Shown: positions 24,346 through 33,981, numbered from the stretch's first letter. The stretch is DNA of 64,000 nucleotides from Paracoccaceae bacterium (GCA_004153385.1 SDAL01000005.1:124001-188000), one strand, 5' to 3'. Program-made: numbers and translations. The notes: a model not told the origin generated them from the sequence alone.

Positions 24346-25413
24346 ATGACCATACAGACAGAAAAACGCGGTGCCGTCTCGATCCGCAACATCCGCAAAA
24401 ACTTCGGCGCGTTCACCGCGATCCCCGATCTCAGCCTCGAGATCGCGCGCGGAGAACTGGTAACCCTGCTCGGCCCGTCGGGCTGCGGCAAAACCACGAC
24501 GCTGCGCATGCTCGCGGGGCTCGAAAGCCCCAGCGCGGGACAGATCATGATTGGTGGGAGGGAGGTCACCCATCTGCCGCCCAACCGGCGCGATGTGGCC
24601 ATGGTCTTTCAATCCTACGCGCTGTTTCCGCATATGAGCGTGCTCGACAATGTCGCCTACGGGTTGGAATCGGGCGGCATGAAACGGGCGCAGGCGCGCC
24701 ATCATGCGGACCGCGGGCTCGCGCTGGTGGGCCTTGAAGCAATGGGCCACCGACTGCCGGCCGAACTTTCGGGCGGCCAACAGCAGCGCGTCGCAGTGGC
24801 GCGGGCGCTGGTACTCGAACCGCAGGTGCTGTTGCTTGATGAGCCGCTGTCCAATCTGGATGCACGGTTGCGCCGCCGTGTACGGACCGAAATCCGCGAG
24901 CTGCAGCAGCGCTTGGGCTTCACAGCAGTCTATGTGACCCATGATCAGGACGAGGCGCTGGCCGTCTCCGACCGCATCGTGGTGATGCGCGACGGTGTGA
25001 TCGAGCAATGCGGTACGCCGCGCATGCTCTACGAAGAACCCAGCTCCGCGTTCATTGCCGATTTTATCGGCGAGGCGAATGTCGTGTCTTGTGCCGTCGA
25101 TCACATCTCGGACGGGCGGGCGCAGGTCAGCGTCGGGTCGTTGTCCTTCGATCTTCCGGCGCGCCACGCCCGGATCGGTCCGGCAAAGCTGTCGGTACAG
25201 GCGCGGGCAATCCGCTTGCATCCCGTCGATGCGGGGCAAGAAACCGGAAAAATTCAAAGCGCCTCCTACCTCGGCGATCATCTCGAATACGAGGTCGATA
25301 GCGAAATTGGCGCGCTTTTTGCGATCAGCACCGATCACGTCGAGCCGCTCGCACCGGGTCAACCGGTCCGGCTCAGCTTTGAACAAAGCGGGGTCGTGCT
25401 CATCGGCGCATAA
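24346..25413 (+). CDS. Fbp/Afu-type ABC transporter ATPase (second importer)
   Basis: ATPase of 355 aa with complete motifs: GPSGCGKTTTLRMLAG, MVFQSYALFPHM, LSGGQQQRVAVARAL, VLLLDEPLSNLDARL and VYVTHDQDEA. A C-terminal TOBE_2 domain follows residue about 240. The start is the ATG at 24346 after GGGAG; the preceding 105 bases of open frame cover the permease end and the 13-bp repeats. Last gene of the LacI-linked operon, followed by a strong hairpin at 25451. Confidence 0.93.
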   Translation: MTIQTEKRGAVSIRNIRKNFGAFTAIPDLSLEIARGELVTLLGPSGCGKTTTLRMLAGLESPSAGQIMIGGREVTHLPPNRRDVAMVFQSYALFPHMSVLDNVAYGLESGGMKRAQARHHADRGLALVGLEAMGHRLPAELSGGQQQRVAVARALVLEPQVLLLDEPLSNLDARLRRRVRTEIRELQQRLGFTAVYVTHDQDEALAVSDRIVVMRDGVIEQCGTPRMLYEEPSSAFIADFIGEANVVSCAVDHISDGRAQVSVGSLSFDLPARHARIGPAKLSVQARAIRLHPVDAGQETGKIQSASYLGDHLEYEVDSEIGALFAISTDHVEPLAPGQPVRLSFEQSGVVLIGA

Positions 25414-25450
25414 CGGGGGGATGCGCCCATCTTGCCGGATATCACAAAGT

Positions 25451-25502
25451 AGGCGCGGGCGGCCTTGCCAGCAGATATCAAAAGGCGAGGCCGCCCGCGC
25501 CT
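25451..25502 (+). terminator. Long GC-rich stem-loop after the importer operon
   Basis: Fifteen perfectly paired bases (25451-25465 with 25488-25502) plus a T-G pair and three more pairs give a 19-bp stem with a 14-base loop, 37 bp after the ATPase stop. No T-tract follows. It is probably a 3' stabiliser or transcription end. Confidence 0.7.
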
Positions 25503-25998
25503 GAACCCGACATGGCGATATCGGCGTGGCCTCGTGGCGAGGTGGCATCAGCCATCAAAGGATGCGCGCCTTCGGGATCAGGGGCACAGTCACAGCCCGC
25601 CGAACGGGCACACCGGCAGACGCAGCCTATGGTCGGCGCGCGCAAAACGCGCCCGCGTGTTCATGACGGAGACTGCGGGACGCGGTACCGGCCCTGTCCA
25701 TAGTCGCACTATCGGGCCAGTTCATTATCAGAGCGCATATCGTATCATCCGCCCACAGTGTTTGGCGTTACAATTTGTGCGATGCATCTTCATGCACGGC
25801 ATTCCGGAATGAATACCTCAATAAAATCAATGATTTTTATAGTCGTACTTTGAAAATCCGTATGGTGGAATTGGGCGGTATTTCATGAAGCGAACTCCAA
25901 AAGTATATCATAGTTATGGATTATAGTTGACTTTTGTGGAGTATGATTCTTTCATCGGCGTCATAATAAAAAATCTAAATTCCAACAGGGACACCCCG
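25503..25998. other. Gene-free interval upstream of the first Dpp-type importer
   Basis: No supported gene. From about 25720 the DNA becomes AT-rich and probably holds the promoter of the following operon. A perfect 12-bp palindrome CATTCCGGAATG lies at 25800-25811 and is a candidate operator. Confidence 0.5.
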
Positions 25999-27522
25999 AT
26001 GACACGCTTCACAAGACTGCTTGCGAGTGTCGCCGCCTCGGCATTCGTCATTGCAACACCACTTGCCGCCGAAACCATTGACGTCGCCATCATCGGCGAA
26101 GCCGATACGTTTGATCCGATGATCTCGACCAAAGACGTGGTCAGCATCGTGACGCAGCATTTTGTCGAGACGCTCTACACATTCGATGACAGCTGGTCGG
26201 TCGTCCCGCTTCTGGCAGCGGACATGCCGGCCATCAGCGAGGACGGGCTTACCTATGTCATCGCCCTGCGCGAAGGCGTCAGCTTCCACGATGGATCGGG
26301 CATGGACAGCGCCGATGTCGCAGCCTCGCTCACGCGCTGGCTCGAGGTCGCAAGCCGCGGCAAGTCCGTGGCCGAAAAGGTGAGCAGCATCGAGGCAACC
26401 GGCCCGTATGAGATCACGCTCACGCTGAACGAAGCCTATGCGCCGCTGATCTCGCTTCTGGCATTTTCGAACTCTGCCGCCGTCGTCTACCCCGAAGAGA
26501 TCCTGCCCGAGACGTCGAATGGCGAGCTTGAACAGGTGATCGGCACGGGGCCTTACATGCTCAAGGCCCATGAGGTCGATCAGTATACGCAGCTTGTCCG
26601 CTTTGACGGCTATACACAGCCCACGGGCGCCAGTGCCCGCCAGCAGCGCCCCGACGAAATCCGCTTCATTCCCGTGCCCGACACCAACACCCGCGTCGAA
26701 GGCCTGCTGTCTGGCCAGTTCGCCTATGCCGACAGCCTCTCGACCGAGGCCTTCGACCGCATCGAGGCCTCCGACATCGCACAACCCGTCTTGCTGGAGC
26801 CCTTCGGGTGGCCGATGTTTGCGATCAACCACAAAAAAGGCCTGATGACGGATCTTAAAATCCGTCAGGCGGTTCAGGCCGCCCTGCCCTTTGATGACAT
26901 GCTCTTTGCGGCCTTCGGCAATGATAAGTTCTTCCAGACAGATGGCGCGCTTTATCCCGAGGGCTGGGCGTGGCACACCGAGGCCGGCACAGGGGCCTAT
27001 AACCAGAACGACCAGCAAAAGGCCGCAGCCCTGCTGAAGGAGGCAGGCTATGACGGCACTGCGCTACGTATTCTGACCTCGCGCCAGTACGAGTTCCATT
27101 ACCAAATGGCTGAAGTCGCGCGCATGGCGCTTGAAATGGCGGGATTTACCGTCGAGATGGACGTGGTCGACTGGGCGACGCTGGCCCAGAACCGCGACAA
27201 TCCCGATTTGTGGGACATCTACATCACACACTCGCCGTTCCTGCCCGAGCCGGCGCTGATCTCGTCGCTGTTTGCCTCGGCGCGTGAAGGCTGGGACAAT
27301 CCTGAAAAGAACGCGATACTGGAGCGGTTTACCTCGGAAAGCGATCCAGACGCCCGACGCGCGATCTTTGCACAGTTGCAGCAGATCACGCTTGAGGATG
27401 TCGGCCTGATCAAAGTGGGCAACTTCAATGCGCTGCAAGGCAAGGCGACCGGTCTTGAAGGGGTCCACCCCTCACCATGGCCCGCCTTTTGGAATGCGCA
27501 TCTCGCCCGCCCCGCGCAATAA
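25999..27522 (+). CDS. Dpp/Opp-type ABC transporter binding protein (SBP family 5)
   Basis: Periplasmic binding protein of 507 aa for peptides or similar solutes. The Sec signal peptide (residues 1-24, MTRFTRLLASVAASAFVIAT) precedes TIDVAIIGEADTFDPMISTK, the family's opening. LTYVIALREGVSFHDGS and VIGTGPYMLK are family-5 hallmarks. The start is the ATG at 25999, with AGGG upstream; an earlier start would put about 24 residues before the signal peptide. It heads an operon with permeases, an amidohydrolase, two ATPases and RidA, so the ligand is probably an N-substituted amino compound rather than a plain dipeptide. Confidence 0.92.
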   Translation: MTRFTRLLASVAASAFVIATPLAAETIDVAIIGEADTFDPMISTKDVVSIVTQHFVETLYTFDDSWSVVPLLAADMPAISEDGLTYVIALREGVSFHDGSGMDSADVAASLTRWLEVASRGKSVAEKVSSIEATGPYEITLTLNEAYAPLISLLAFSNSAAVVYPEEILPETSNGELEQVIGTGPYMLKAHEVDQYTQLVRFDGYTQPTGASARQQRPDEIRFIPVPDTNTRVEGLLSGQFAYADSLSTEAFDRIEASDIAQPVLLEPFGWPMFAINHKKGLMTDLKIRQAVQAALPFDDMLFAAFGNDKFFQTDGALYPEGWAWHTEAGTGAYNQNDQQKAAALLKEAGYDGTALRILTSRQYEFHYQMAEVARMALEMAGFTVEMDVVDWATLAQNRDNPDLWDIYITHSPFLPEPALISSLFASAREGWDNPEKNAILERFTSESDPDARRAIFAQLQQITLEDVGLIKVGNFNALQGKATGLEGVHPSPWPAFWNAHLARPAQ

Positions 27523-27638
27523 CCCCGCATACGCGCGCCGCGCGATATCGCGATACGTTCACGGGGTCGCACGGTGTGCTGCGGCCATGCGATCCCACCC
27601 GGCGGCGGCGGGGCATCTCTCCCTTACGGACCATTTTC

Positions 27639-28580
27639 ATGCGTAGATATCTGATCAAACGACTAATCGGGATGATCGTTGTCATCTTTCTGGTACTGAG
27701 CATCGCCTTCGTTCTGGTGCGCCTTGCCCCTGGCGATCCGGCGAGCCTTATGCTGGGGCCAGATGCAACCCCTGGGGAGGTGCAGGATCTGCGCGTCCGG
27801 CTGGGGCTCGACCGCTCGATCATAGTGCAATACGCGACATTTCTGGGCAACGCACTGCGCGGCGATCTGGGCACATCGCTGTTTTTCGACCAGCCGGTGA
27901 CCCAGGTGCTGGCCGCGCGTGCCGAGCCGTCGATCTTTCTTGCGCTGATGTCGCTGGCAGTTGCACTGCTCATTGCCGCCCCCATCGGGATCTGGGCCGC
28001 CTACCGGCGCGGATCGCTCGGCGACCAGATGTCGGTGAGTACGGCCATGCTCGCGGCCTCTGTGCCAAGTTTTCTGACAGGGTTGATATTCCAGCGCGTT
28101 CTGGCAACCGATCTTGGCTGGTTTCCGGTATCGGGCTATGGCGGACCGGGGGCGGGATTTTGGGACAGGATGGGGTATCTGATCTTGCCCGCGATCACGC
28201 TGGGGATCACCAATTCCGCGCTGATCTTGCGGTTCACCCGCGCCTCCATGCTCGACATTCTGGGCGAGGACTATGTGCGCACCGCGCGCGCCAAGGGCAT
28301 GAGCGAAGCGCGCGTCGTGCTACGCCACGCCCTGAAGAATGCGGGCATCCCGATCATCACCGTGATCGGCCTGACCTTCGCATTGCTCGTGTCCGGCGCC
28401 GTGGTGACAGAGCGCGTGTTCAATCTTCCGGGCATGGGAAATCTGGTCGTCAACGCCGTACTGCGGCGCGATTATCCCGTGATCCAAGGCACACTGATCG
28501 TGGTTGCAGCCCTGTATGTGCTGGTCAATCTGGTGACCGATCTTCTGTATCTCGTTGTCGATAAGAGGGTGAAATACTGA
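27639..28580 (+). CDS. Dpp/Opp-type ABC permease (DppB-like)
   Basis: Inner-membrane permease of 313 aa with the DppB/GsiC plan: an N-terminal helix (YLIKRLIGMIVVIFLVLSIA), a periplasmic loop with LGLDRSIIVQYATFLGNALR and GDLGTS, then the core with the EAA loop YVRTARAKGMSEARVVLRHA and the C-terminal VTERVFNLPGMG. The start is the ATG at 27639 just after TTTTC; the open frame extends upstream without similarity. The stop overlaps the next permease start (TGATG). Confidence 0.92.
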   Translation: MRRYLIKRLIGMIVVIFLVLSIAFVLVRLAPGDPASLMLGPDATPGEVQDLRVRLGLDRSIIVQYATFLGNALRGDLGTSLFFDQPVTQVLAARAEPSIFLALMSLAVALLIAAPIGIWAAYRRGSLGDQMSVSTAMLAASVPSFLTGLIFQRVLATDLGWFPVSGYGGPGAGFWDRMGYLILPAITLGITNSALILRFTRASMLDILGEDYVRTARAKGMSEARVVLRHALKNAGIPIITVIGLTFALLVSGAVVTERVFNLPGMGNLVVNAVLRRDYPVIQGTLIVVAALYVLVNLVTDLLYLVVDKRVKY

Positions 28581-29443
28581 TGGCCGCCTCATCTTCCACA
28601 TCCCCCCCGCAGGGTCTGATACGGCAACTGGCCCGCCGCCCGTCTGTGGTCATCGCGCTTGTGTTTTTTGTGACCATAGTGGGGGCCTGCTTTGCACTGC
28701 CTGTGCTCGGCGTGACCGACGTCGGTGGAATGTCGGTGCGCAACCGCCTCAGCCCACCGGGCGTGAACGGTTACATGCTGGGGGCGGATGCGTTCGGGCG
28801 CGACCTTATGGGGCGTCTTCTGCTCGCAGGTCAGGTCTCGCTCGGAATCGGGCTTGGTGTCTCGATCCTGTCCTCGATTCTTGGTGTCGCAATCGGCCTG
28901 CTGGCGGGGTTTTACAAACGTCTCGATACGCCGCTGTCACGGCTGATCGACGCGCTGATGGCGTTTCCAGACATTCTTCTGGCGCTGTCTTTGGTGGCCA
29001 TTTTCGGCGGCACCATGATCAATGTGATCTTGGCATTATCCATCGTCTATACCCCAAGGATCGCGCGGATTGTGCGCGCCTCGACCCTCGTCATCCGCGA
29101 GCTGCCCTATGTCGAGGCCGCCCGCGCGCTCGGCACACGCACACCCTCCATCATGTGGACGCATGTACTGCGCAACATCGCCTCGCCGATCCTCGTTCAG
29201 GCCACCTTTATCTTTGCCTATGCGATGCTGGCCGAGGCGGGCCTGTCTTTTCTGGGGGTCGGCATAGACCCCCAAACGCCGACATGGGGTATCATGGTCA
29301 ACGAAGGCCGCCAGTATATCGACAACGCTTTCTTTCTCATACTTTTTCCCGGGTTTGTCATCGCCCTCGCCGTTCTGTCGCTTCAGATCGTAGGCGACGG
29401 GCTACGCGATGCGCTCGATCCACGACTTGCCAAGGAGACCTGA
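28580..29443 (+). CDS. Dpp/Opp-type ABC permease (DppC-like)
   Basis: Partner permease of 287 aa. The DppC pattern is clear: NRLSPPGVNGYMLGADAFGR followed by DLMGRLL, the EAA loop EAARALGTRTPSIMWTHVLR and the closing GDGLRDALDPRL. It starts in the stop codon of the DppB-like gene, so translation is coupled. With the DppB-like protein it forms the membrane channel. Confidence 0.93.
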   Translation: MAASSSTSPPQGLIRQLARRPSVVIALVFFVTIVGACFALPVLGVTDVGGMSVRNRLSPPGVNGYMLGADAFGRDLMGRLLLAGQVSLGIGLGVSILSSILGVAIGLLAGFYKRLDTPLSRLIDALMAFPDILLALSLVAIFGGTMINVILALSIVYTPRIARIVRASTLVIRELPYVEAARALGTRTPSIMWTHVLRNIASPILVQATFIFAYAMLAEAGLSFLGVGIDPQTPTWGIMVNEGRQYIDNAFFLILFPGFVIALAVLSLQIVGDGLRDALDPRLAKET

Positions 29444-29446
29444 GAC

Positions 29447-30571
29447 ATGGCGCTCACTTTCACCAACTTCACCTGCACCGGTTTCGCCACGACCCCCGAC
29501 ACGCCCGCCCAGATCCATGTCGCCGATGATGGCACGGTGGCCGCCCACGCGCAGCCCGGTGCCCAAGTGATCGATCTTCAAGGCGCCTATCTTTCACCGG
29601 GGTGGTGCGATCTGCATGTCCATGTCTGGCATGGCGGCACCGACATCTCGATCCGCGCCTCAGAAGCGGGACGCATGACGGGGGTGACCGCGATGGCCGA
29701 TGCGGGCTCCGCGGGCGAGGCCAGTTTCCATGGCTTGCGCGAATATGTCATCGAACCCCATGCCGAAACCATCAAGGCATTTCTGAATATCGGCTCGATC
29801 GGGCTGGTGGCGTGCAACCGCGTGCCCGAACTGATCGACTGGCGGTCCATCGATATCGAGCGCACACTCGACGTGATCGAGAAGAACCGTGACGTGATCT
29901 GCGGCATCAAGGTGCGCGCATCGGGTGTAATCGTGGGCAGCTGGGGCATTACGCCTGCCAAAATCGCCAAGCGCATCGCCGAGATGACCGATCTGCCCCT
30001 GATGGTGCATGTGGGCGAACCCCCGCCCCTGATCGACGAAGTATTCGAACTGCTCGGCCCCGGCGACATCGTCACACATTGCTTCAACGGCAAGCCCGCA
30101 GGCTCGATCCGCGACACCACGGCGCTGTTCAAGATGGCACAAGACATGGCAGATCGCGGCATCCGTATGGATATCGGACATGGCGGGGCGTCGTTCAACT
30201 TCCGCACTGCGCGCGAGTCTATTGCCGACGGGTTGCGCCCGTTCTCGATTTCGACCGATCTGCACAAGGTTTCGATGGAAAGTCCGGTCTATGACATGGC
30301 CACGACCATGTCGAAACTGCTGGCTGTGGGGCTGCCGTTCGACGATGTGATCGAAGCCTCGACCAATGCACCTCGCTCGGTCATGGGCCTGTCGGGCGCA
30401 GAGGGGCTCCGCCCCGGACTGCGCGCCGATTTCACAGCCTTCGATCTGGCCGATACCAATATCGAAGTGCTCGACAGTCAGGGCAACACGATGGTCATGA
30501 AGCAGGTGTTCGAGCCGCGCGGCACGGTGCTGGGCTGCGACTGGCAAAGCGCCGCACGGCGTCTGCCATGA
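29447..30571 (+). CDS. Amidohydrolase/deacetylase (cog3964, dihydroorotase-like fold)
   Basis: Metal-dependent hydrolase of 374 aa. The metal site is visible: HVH at 57-59 in CDLHVHVW, a probable carboxylated lysine in CGIKVRASG, then LMVHVGEPPP, VTHCFNGKP and a late aspartate in ISTDLHK. This is the cog3964 group of the amidohydrolase superfamily, often misannotated as dihydroorotase. Characterised members act on acyl derivatives (Atu3266 hydrolyses acetyl-(R)-mandelate). The gene is inserted between the permease and ATPase genes of the importer (4-bp overlap with the next), so it probably removes an acyl group from the imported solute. The exact substrate is unknown. Confidence 0.85.
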   Translation: MALTFTNFTCTGFATTPDTPAQIHVADDGTVAAHAQPGAQVIDLQGAYLSPGWCDLHVHVWHGGTDISIRASEAGRMTGVTAMADAGSAGEASFHGLREYVIEPHAETIKAFLNIGSIGLVACNRVPELIDWRSIDIERTLDVIEKNRDVICGIKVRASGVIVGSWGITPAKIAKRIAEMTDLPLMVHVGEPPPLIDEVFELLGPGDIVTHCFNGKPAGSIRDTTALFKMAQDMADRGIRMDIGHGGASFNFRTARESIADGLRPFSISTDLHKVSMESPVYDMATTMSKLLAVGLPFDDVIEASTNAPRSVMGLSGAEGLRPGLRADFTAFDLADTNIEVLDSQGNTMVMKQVFEPRGTVLGCDWQSAARRLP

Positions 30572-31605
30572 CAGGATCGCCCCTCACCACGCAGGCCGGC
30601 CCCCAAGCCAGCCCCCCTGACACCATCCTCGAGGTCGATGCACTCAGCGTCGGCTTCGGACACGGGCGTCACACTGTCGCGGCCCTGCGCGATGTCAGCT
30701 TCACGCTCCGGCGCGGTGAGACGCTTGCACTGGTCGGTGAAAGCGGGTCCGGTAAGTCGGTGACCTCGCTTGCGCTGATGGGACTTTTACCGCCCACCGG
30801 CCGGATCTTGTCAGGGCGGATGCGCTTTACCGGCGGCGACGGAACCGTGCAAGATCTGGGTACGCTGAACGCACGGGCCCATCGCCGCCTGCGCGGGGCG
30901 GGTTTGTCGATGATCTTCCAAGAGCCGATGAGCTCTCTGAACCCGCTCTTCACCGTGGGCGAGCAGATCGGCGAGATGCTGATGCTGCATGAGCATCTGG
31001 ACGCCGCCACCATACACCGGCGCGTGATAGACATGCTGGATCTGGTGGAGATACCGGGCGCGGCCGCGCGCGCCAAATCCTATCCCCACGAGCTGTCTGG
31101 CGGCATGCGCCAGCGGGTGATGATCGCAATGGCGATCATTTGCAATCCGGCACTCCTGATCGCAGACGAGCCCACCACCGCGCTGGATGTCACGATTCAG
31201 GCGCAGATCCTCGATCTGATGCGCACGCTTCAGGCGGAGCTGGGCATGTCAATCCTGTTCATCACCCATGACATGGGCGTGGTGGCGGAAATGGCCGATA
31301 ATGTGGCGGTGATGTATTCGGGCTCCGTCGTGGAACAGGCCAGTGTCTATGATCTGTTCGACCAGCCGCGTCATCCCTACACACAAGGGCTTCTGGCCTC
31401 GATCCCGCATCCCGACCCGCAAGCCCAAGGCAGGCTGGTGGCAATCGGGGGCACGGTGCCATCGCTGGGCGCGCGCCCTTCGGGATGCGCCTTCGCGCCG
31501 CGCTGCGCCCATGCCATGCCCGCCTGCCAAAGCCCCGTGCCGCTCGGTCCCAAGGCACCCGGCCATCTCTCGGCCTGTATCCATGATTTTGCGGGGGCCA
31601 CATGA
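30568..31605 (+). CDS. Dpp/Opp-type ABC ATPase (DppD-like)
   Basis: ATPase of 345 aa. Motifs: [16 protein letters not shown] (Walker A), [51 protein letters not shown] and [14 protein letters not shown]. The C-terminal oligopeptide-transporter extension has the cysteine-containing [15 protein letters not shown] pattern. Starts by ATGA overlap with the hydrolase and ends by ATGA overlap with the DppF-like gene. Confidence 0.94.
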   Translation: MTGSPLTTQAGPQASPPDTILEVDALSVGFGHGRHTVAALRDVSFTLRRGETLALVGESGSGKSVTSLALMGLLPPTGRILSGRMRFTGGDGTVQDLGTLNARAHRRLRGAGLSMIFQEPMSSLNPLFTVGEQIGEMLMLHEHLDAATIHRRVIDMLDLVEIPGAAARAKSYPHELSGGMRQRVMIAMAIICNPALLIADEPTTALDVTIQAQILDLMRTLQAELGMSILFITHDMGVVAEMADNVAVMYSGSVVEQASVYDLFDQPRHPYTQGLLASIPHPDPQAQGRLVAIGGTVPSLGARPSGCAFAPRCAHAMPACQSPVPLGPKAPGHLSACIHDFAGAT

Positions 31606-32564
31606 GCGACGCACTTGTTGAAATTCGCAACCTGTCCAAGCATTTCCACACCCCGTCGGGCACCGTTCACGCGCTCGAGGATGTCAGCTTCGATATTCCG
31701 CGCGGCGCGATCATGGGGCTTGTGGGCGAAAGCGGATCGGGCAAGACCACATTGGGGCGCACCCTTTTGCGCCTGGTCGACCCTTCAGCGGGTCAGGTGA
31801 TCTTTGACGGCACCGATATAACGGCCCTGCAGGCGCGCGAGATGCGTGACATGCGGCGCCGGATGCAGATCATCTTCCAAGATCCGGTGTCCTCTCTCAA
31901 TCCGCGCCTCAAGGTCGGGGATCTGATCGCCGAAGGGCTGAAGGCCTATGGTATCGGCACCAAACGCGACCGGCGCGATAGGGTGGCCGCCCTGCTCGAG
32001 GAGGTCGGATTACAACCCGATCACATGGACCGGTATGCACATGCGTTTTCAGGCGGACAGCGCCAGCGGATCGGCATCGCCCGTGCCCTCGCACTGGAGC
32101 CCGAATTCATCGTGGCAGATGAAAGCGTCTCGGCGCTTGATGTCTCGATCCAGGCTCAGGTGCTGAACCTGCTTTTGGATCTGCGCGACAGGCGCAATCT
32201 GACCATGTTGTTCATCGCCCATGACCTGTCGGTGGTGAACTATCTATGTGATCAGGTGGCGGTGATGTATCTGGGCCGGATGATGGAACTGGGGCCGGTG
32301 GGTGCGGTCCATCGCCACTCGGGCCATCCTTATACGCGCGCCCTGAATTCGGCCATCCCCCTGCCCGACCCGCGCGCGGTGCGCAATCGCGAGATCCTGA
32401 CAGGCGACATTCCCAGCCCGCTGTCACCGCCATCGGGCTGTGTTTTTCGCACGCGCTGCACCATGGCGGTTGCGCAATGCGCCACAGGCACCCCCGCGCC
32501 ACGTCCGGTCAGCCCCGATCATATAAGCTATTGCAAAAGACTAGAGGTACTTGATGACCACTGA
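31602..32564 (+). CDS. Dpp/Opp-type ABC ATPase (DppF-like)
   Basis: Second ATPase of the importer, 320 aa, with GESGSGKTTLGRTLLRL, IIFQDPVSSLNPRLKVGDLI, FSGGQRQRIGIARAL, FIVADESVSALDVSIQ and FIAHDLSVVNYLCD. The C-terminal SGCVFRTRCTMAVAQC cysteine cluster is present. Walker B has DES instead of DEP, as in many DppF proteins. The end overlaps the ridA-like start by 11 bp. Confidence 0.94.
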   Translation: MSDALVEIRNLSKHFHTPSGTVHALEDVSFDIPRGAIMGLVGESGSGKTTLGRTLLRLVDPSAGQVIFDGTDITALQAREMRDMRRRMQIIFQDPVSSLNPRLKVGDLIAEGLKAYGIGTKRDRRDRVAALLEEVGLQPDHMDRYAHAFSGGQRQRIGIARALALEPEFIVADESVSALDVSIQAQVLNLLLDLRDRRNLTMLFIAHDLSVVNYLCDQVAVMYLGRMMELGPVGAVHRHSGHPYTRALNSAIPLPDPRAVRNREILTGDIPSPLSPPSGCVFRTRCTMAVAQCATGTPAPRPVSPDHISYCKRLEVLDDH

Positions 32565-33108
32565 ACTGACCCCGACGCCGGAGACGCGCCTCAAGTCCCT
32601 CGGGATCGATCTGCCCGAACGCGCGCCAAATCCGATCGGCGCGTTCACCAACGTGCGCGAAACCGGCATGATGATCTATGTTTCAGGGCAAGGGCCGGTG
32701 ACGGCAGATGGCACATTGTTGCGCGGCAAGGTCGGCGCGGACATTTCCGCAGAAGAGGCGAAAGACCATGCAAGACTGGTCGCGATCAATATCCTGGCCG
32801 CACTGCGCGAGCGGCTCGGGTCGCTTGACCGCGTGGGCGGTGTGGTAAAACTGCTGGGTCTTGTGAATGCCGATCCCGATTTCGAACGCCATCCGTTCGT
32901 CATAGACGGGGCCTCCGATTTACTGGCACAGGTCTTTGGCCCTGTGGGCGTGCATGCGCGTTCGGCCTTCGGCGTCAGCTCGCTGCCCAACAGGATCACC
33001 GTCGAGATCGAGGCCATTTTCGAGGCAGCGCCCGCCCTCGCCGGAGCCCCCACCGCCACATCCGCGCGACCGGAGGCCACCAGCCCCCCCCTGCCGGATC
33101 ACCCCTGA
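32554..33108 (+). CDS. RidA/YjgF-family protein
   Basis: RidA-fold protein of 184 aa. RidA proteins hydrolyse reactive enamines/imines made by PLP enzymes, or act as specific deaminases. The fold blocks are IYVSGQGPVT, AINILAALRERLGSLDRV and ARSAFGVSSLPNRITVEIEA, with the substrate-binding arginine in ARSA. The start is the ATG at 32554 (GAGG upstream), within the end of the ATPase gene. The C-terminal about 30 residues are a Pro/Ala/Thr-rich tail not seen in typical 110-155-aa members. A SelA-like PLP enzyme is encoded nearby (33982), which would supply the imine intermediate. The gene ends 10 bp inside the convergent IclR gene. Confidence 0.9.
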   Translation: MTTELTPTPETRLKSLGIDLPERAPNPIGAFTNVRETGMMIYVSGQGPVTADGTLLRGKVGADISAEEAKDHARLVAINILAALRERLGSLDRVGGVVKLLGLVNADPDFERHPFVIDGASDLLAQVFGPVGVHARSAFGVSSLPNRITVEIEAIFEAAPALAGAPTATSARPEATSPPLPDHP

Positions 33109-33908
33109 TGCAGCCCCAATGCCCGCTCGACATCGCGCGCTGCCGCCCGCACCTCGCGGGCGACCAGTTCGAATTTATCCTGAACGCGGTGTTTGGGCAT
33201 GACCACCGACATGGTCAGCTGGCAGGTGCCGTCGAAATCACGGATCGGCGCGGCAATACAGGCGACCTGATCTTCAGATGTATCGATCTGCACCGACAGC
33301 CCGTCCAGAAAATCGCGCCGGCTGATCGCGGCAAGCTTTTCCGGGTCCGTCTCGGCAAGCCCGGTCGAGGAAGGCCGCACGCAATCGCGAAAGACCGCGA
33401 TGCGCTTGGCGTCTCCCAGATGGCCGACAAGAAGACGCCCCGATGCGGCCCAGTTCAGTGGCACGCGCGTGCCGACGTCAGAGGTCACCCGAAACGGGCC
33501 GGCAGACCCCTCGGCCATGGCCACGACCTGCATCATCCCCTCGTCACGCGCACAGACCTGCACCATTTCGCGCACGCGCTCGTTGAGGGCAAACATCGCA
33601 CGCTCGGCCTCGTTGAACGCACTCATCCGCGCCCTGTAGGCAAGACCATAGCGCATCAGTCGTGGCCCCAGCCAGACACGATCATCGACGGTGCGTGTCA
33701 ACATGGCGCGCTCGACCAGTTCATCCACAAGTTTGTAGACCGTCGAGGGCGGTGCGCCGGCCACCTTGGCCAGCTCGTAGGCTGTCATCGGCCCATGCCG
33801 CTCGGTCAGGATATCGAGGATCTGCAAGGCACGGTCCATGCCGCTCGTTCGCCCCTTGCGAGGCGCCGGGTCCGGTTGGGTACCGGCAGGTGCGGGGCGG
33901 GATGACAT
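33099..33908 (-). CDS. IclR-family transcriptional regulator
   Basis: Regulator of 269 aa. The winged helix (SGMDRALQILDILTERHGPM, YELAKVAGAPPSTVYKLVDE) is followed by the IclR effector domain (RVPLNWAASGRLLVGHL, RRDFLDGLSVQID, CIAAPIRDFDGTC, LTMSVV). The start is the ATG at 33908, nine bases after GGAGG; a TTG three codons earlier is too close to the ribosome site. It sits between the importer operon and the SelA-like gene and is divergent from the latter, so it probably controls both. Confidence 0.92.
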   Translation of the reverse strand: MSSRPAPAGTQPDPAPRKGRTSGMDRALQILDILTERHGPMTAYELAKVAGAPPSTVYKLVDELVERAMLTRTVDDRVWLGPRLMRYGLAYRARMSAFNEAERAMFALNERVREMVQVCARDEGMMQVVAMAEGSAGPFRVTSDVGTRVPLNWAASGRLLVGHLGDAKRIAVFRDCVRPSSTGLAETDPEKLAAISRRDFLDGLSVQIDTSEDQVACIAAPIRDFDGTCQLTMSVVMPKHRVQDKFELVAREVRAAARDVERALGLHQG

Positions 33909-33981
33909 CGGCGACAACCTCCATAATTACGATATTCATACCACTCTAGCGGAAAACCACGCAATACAGAAAGGCCGACAC

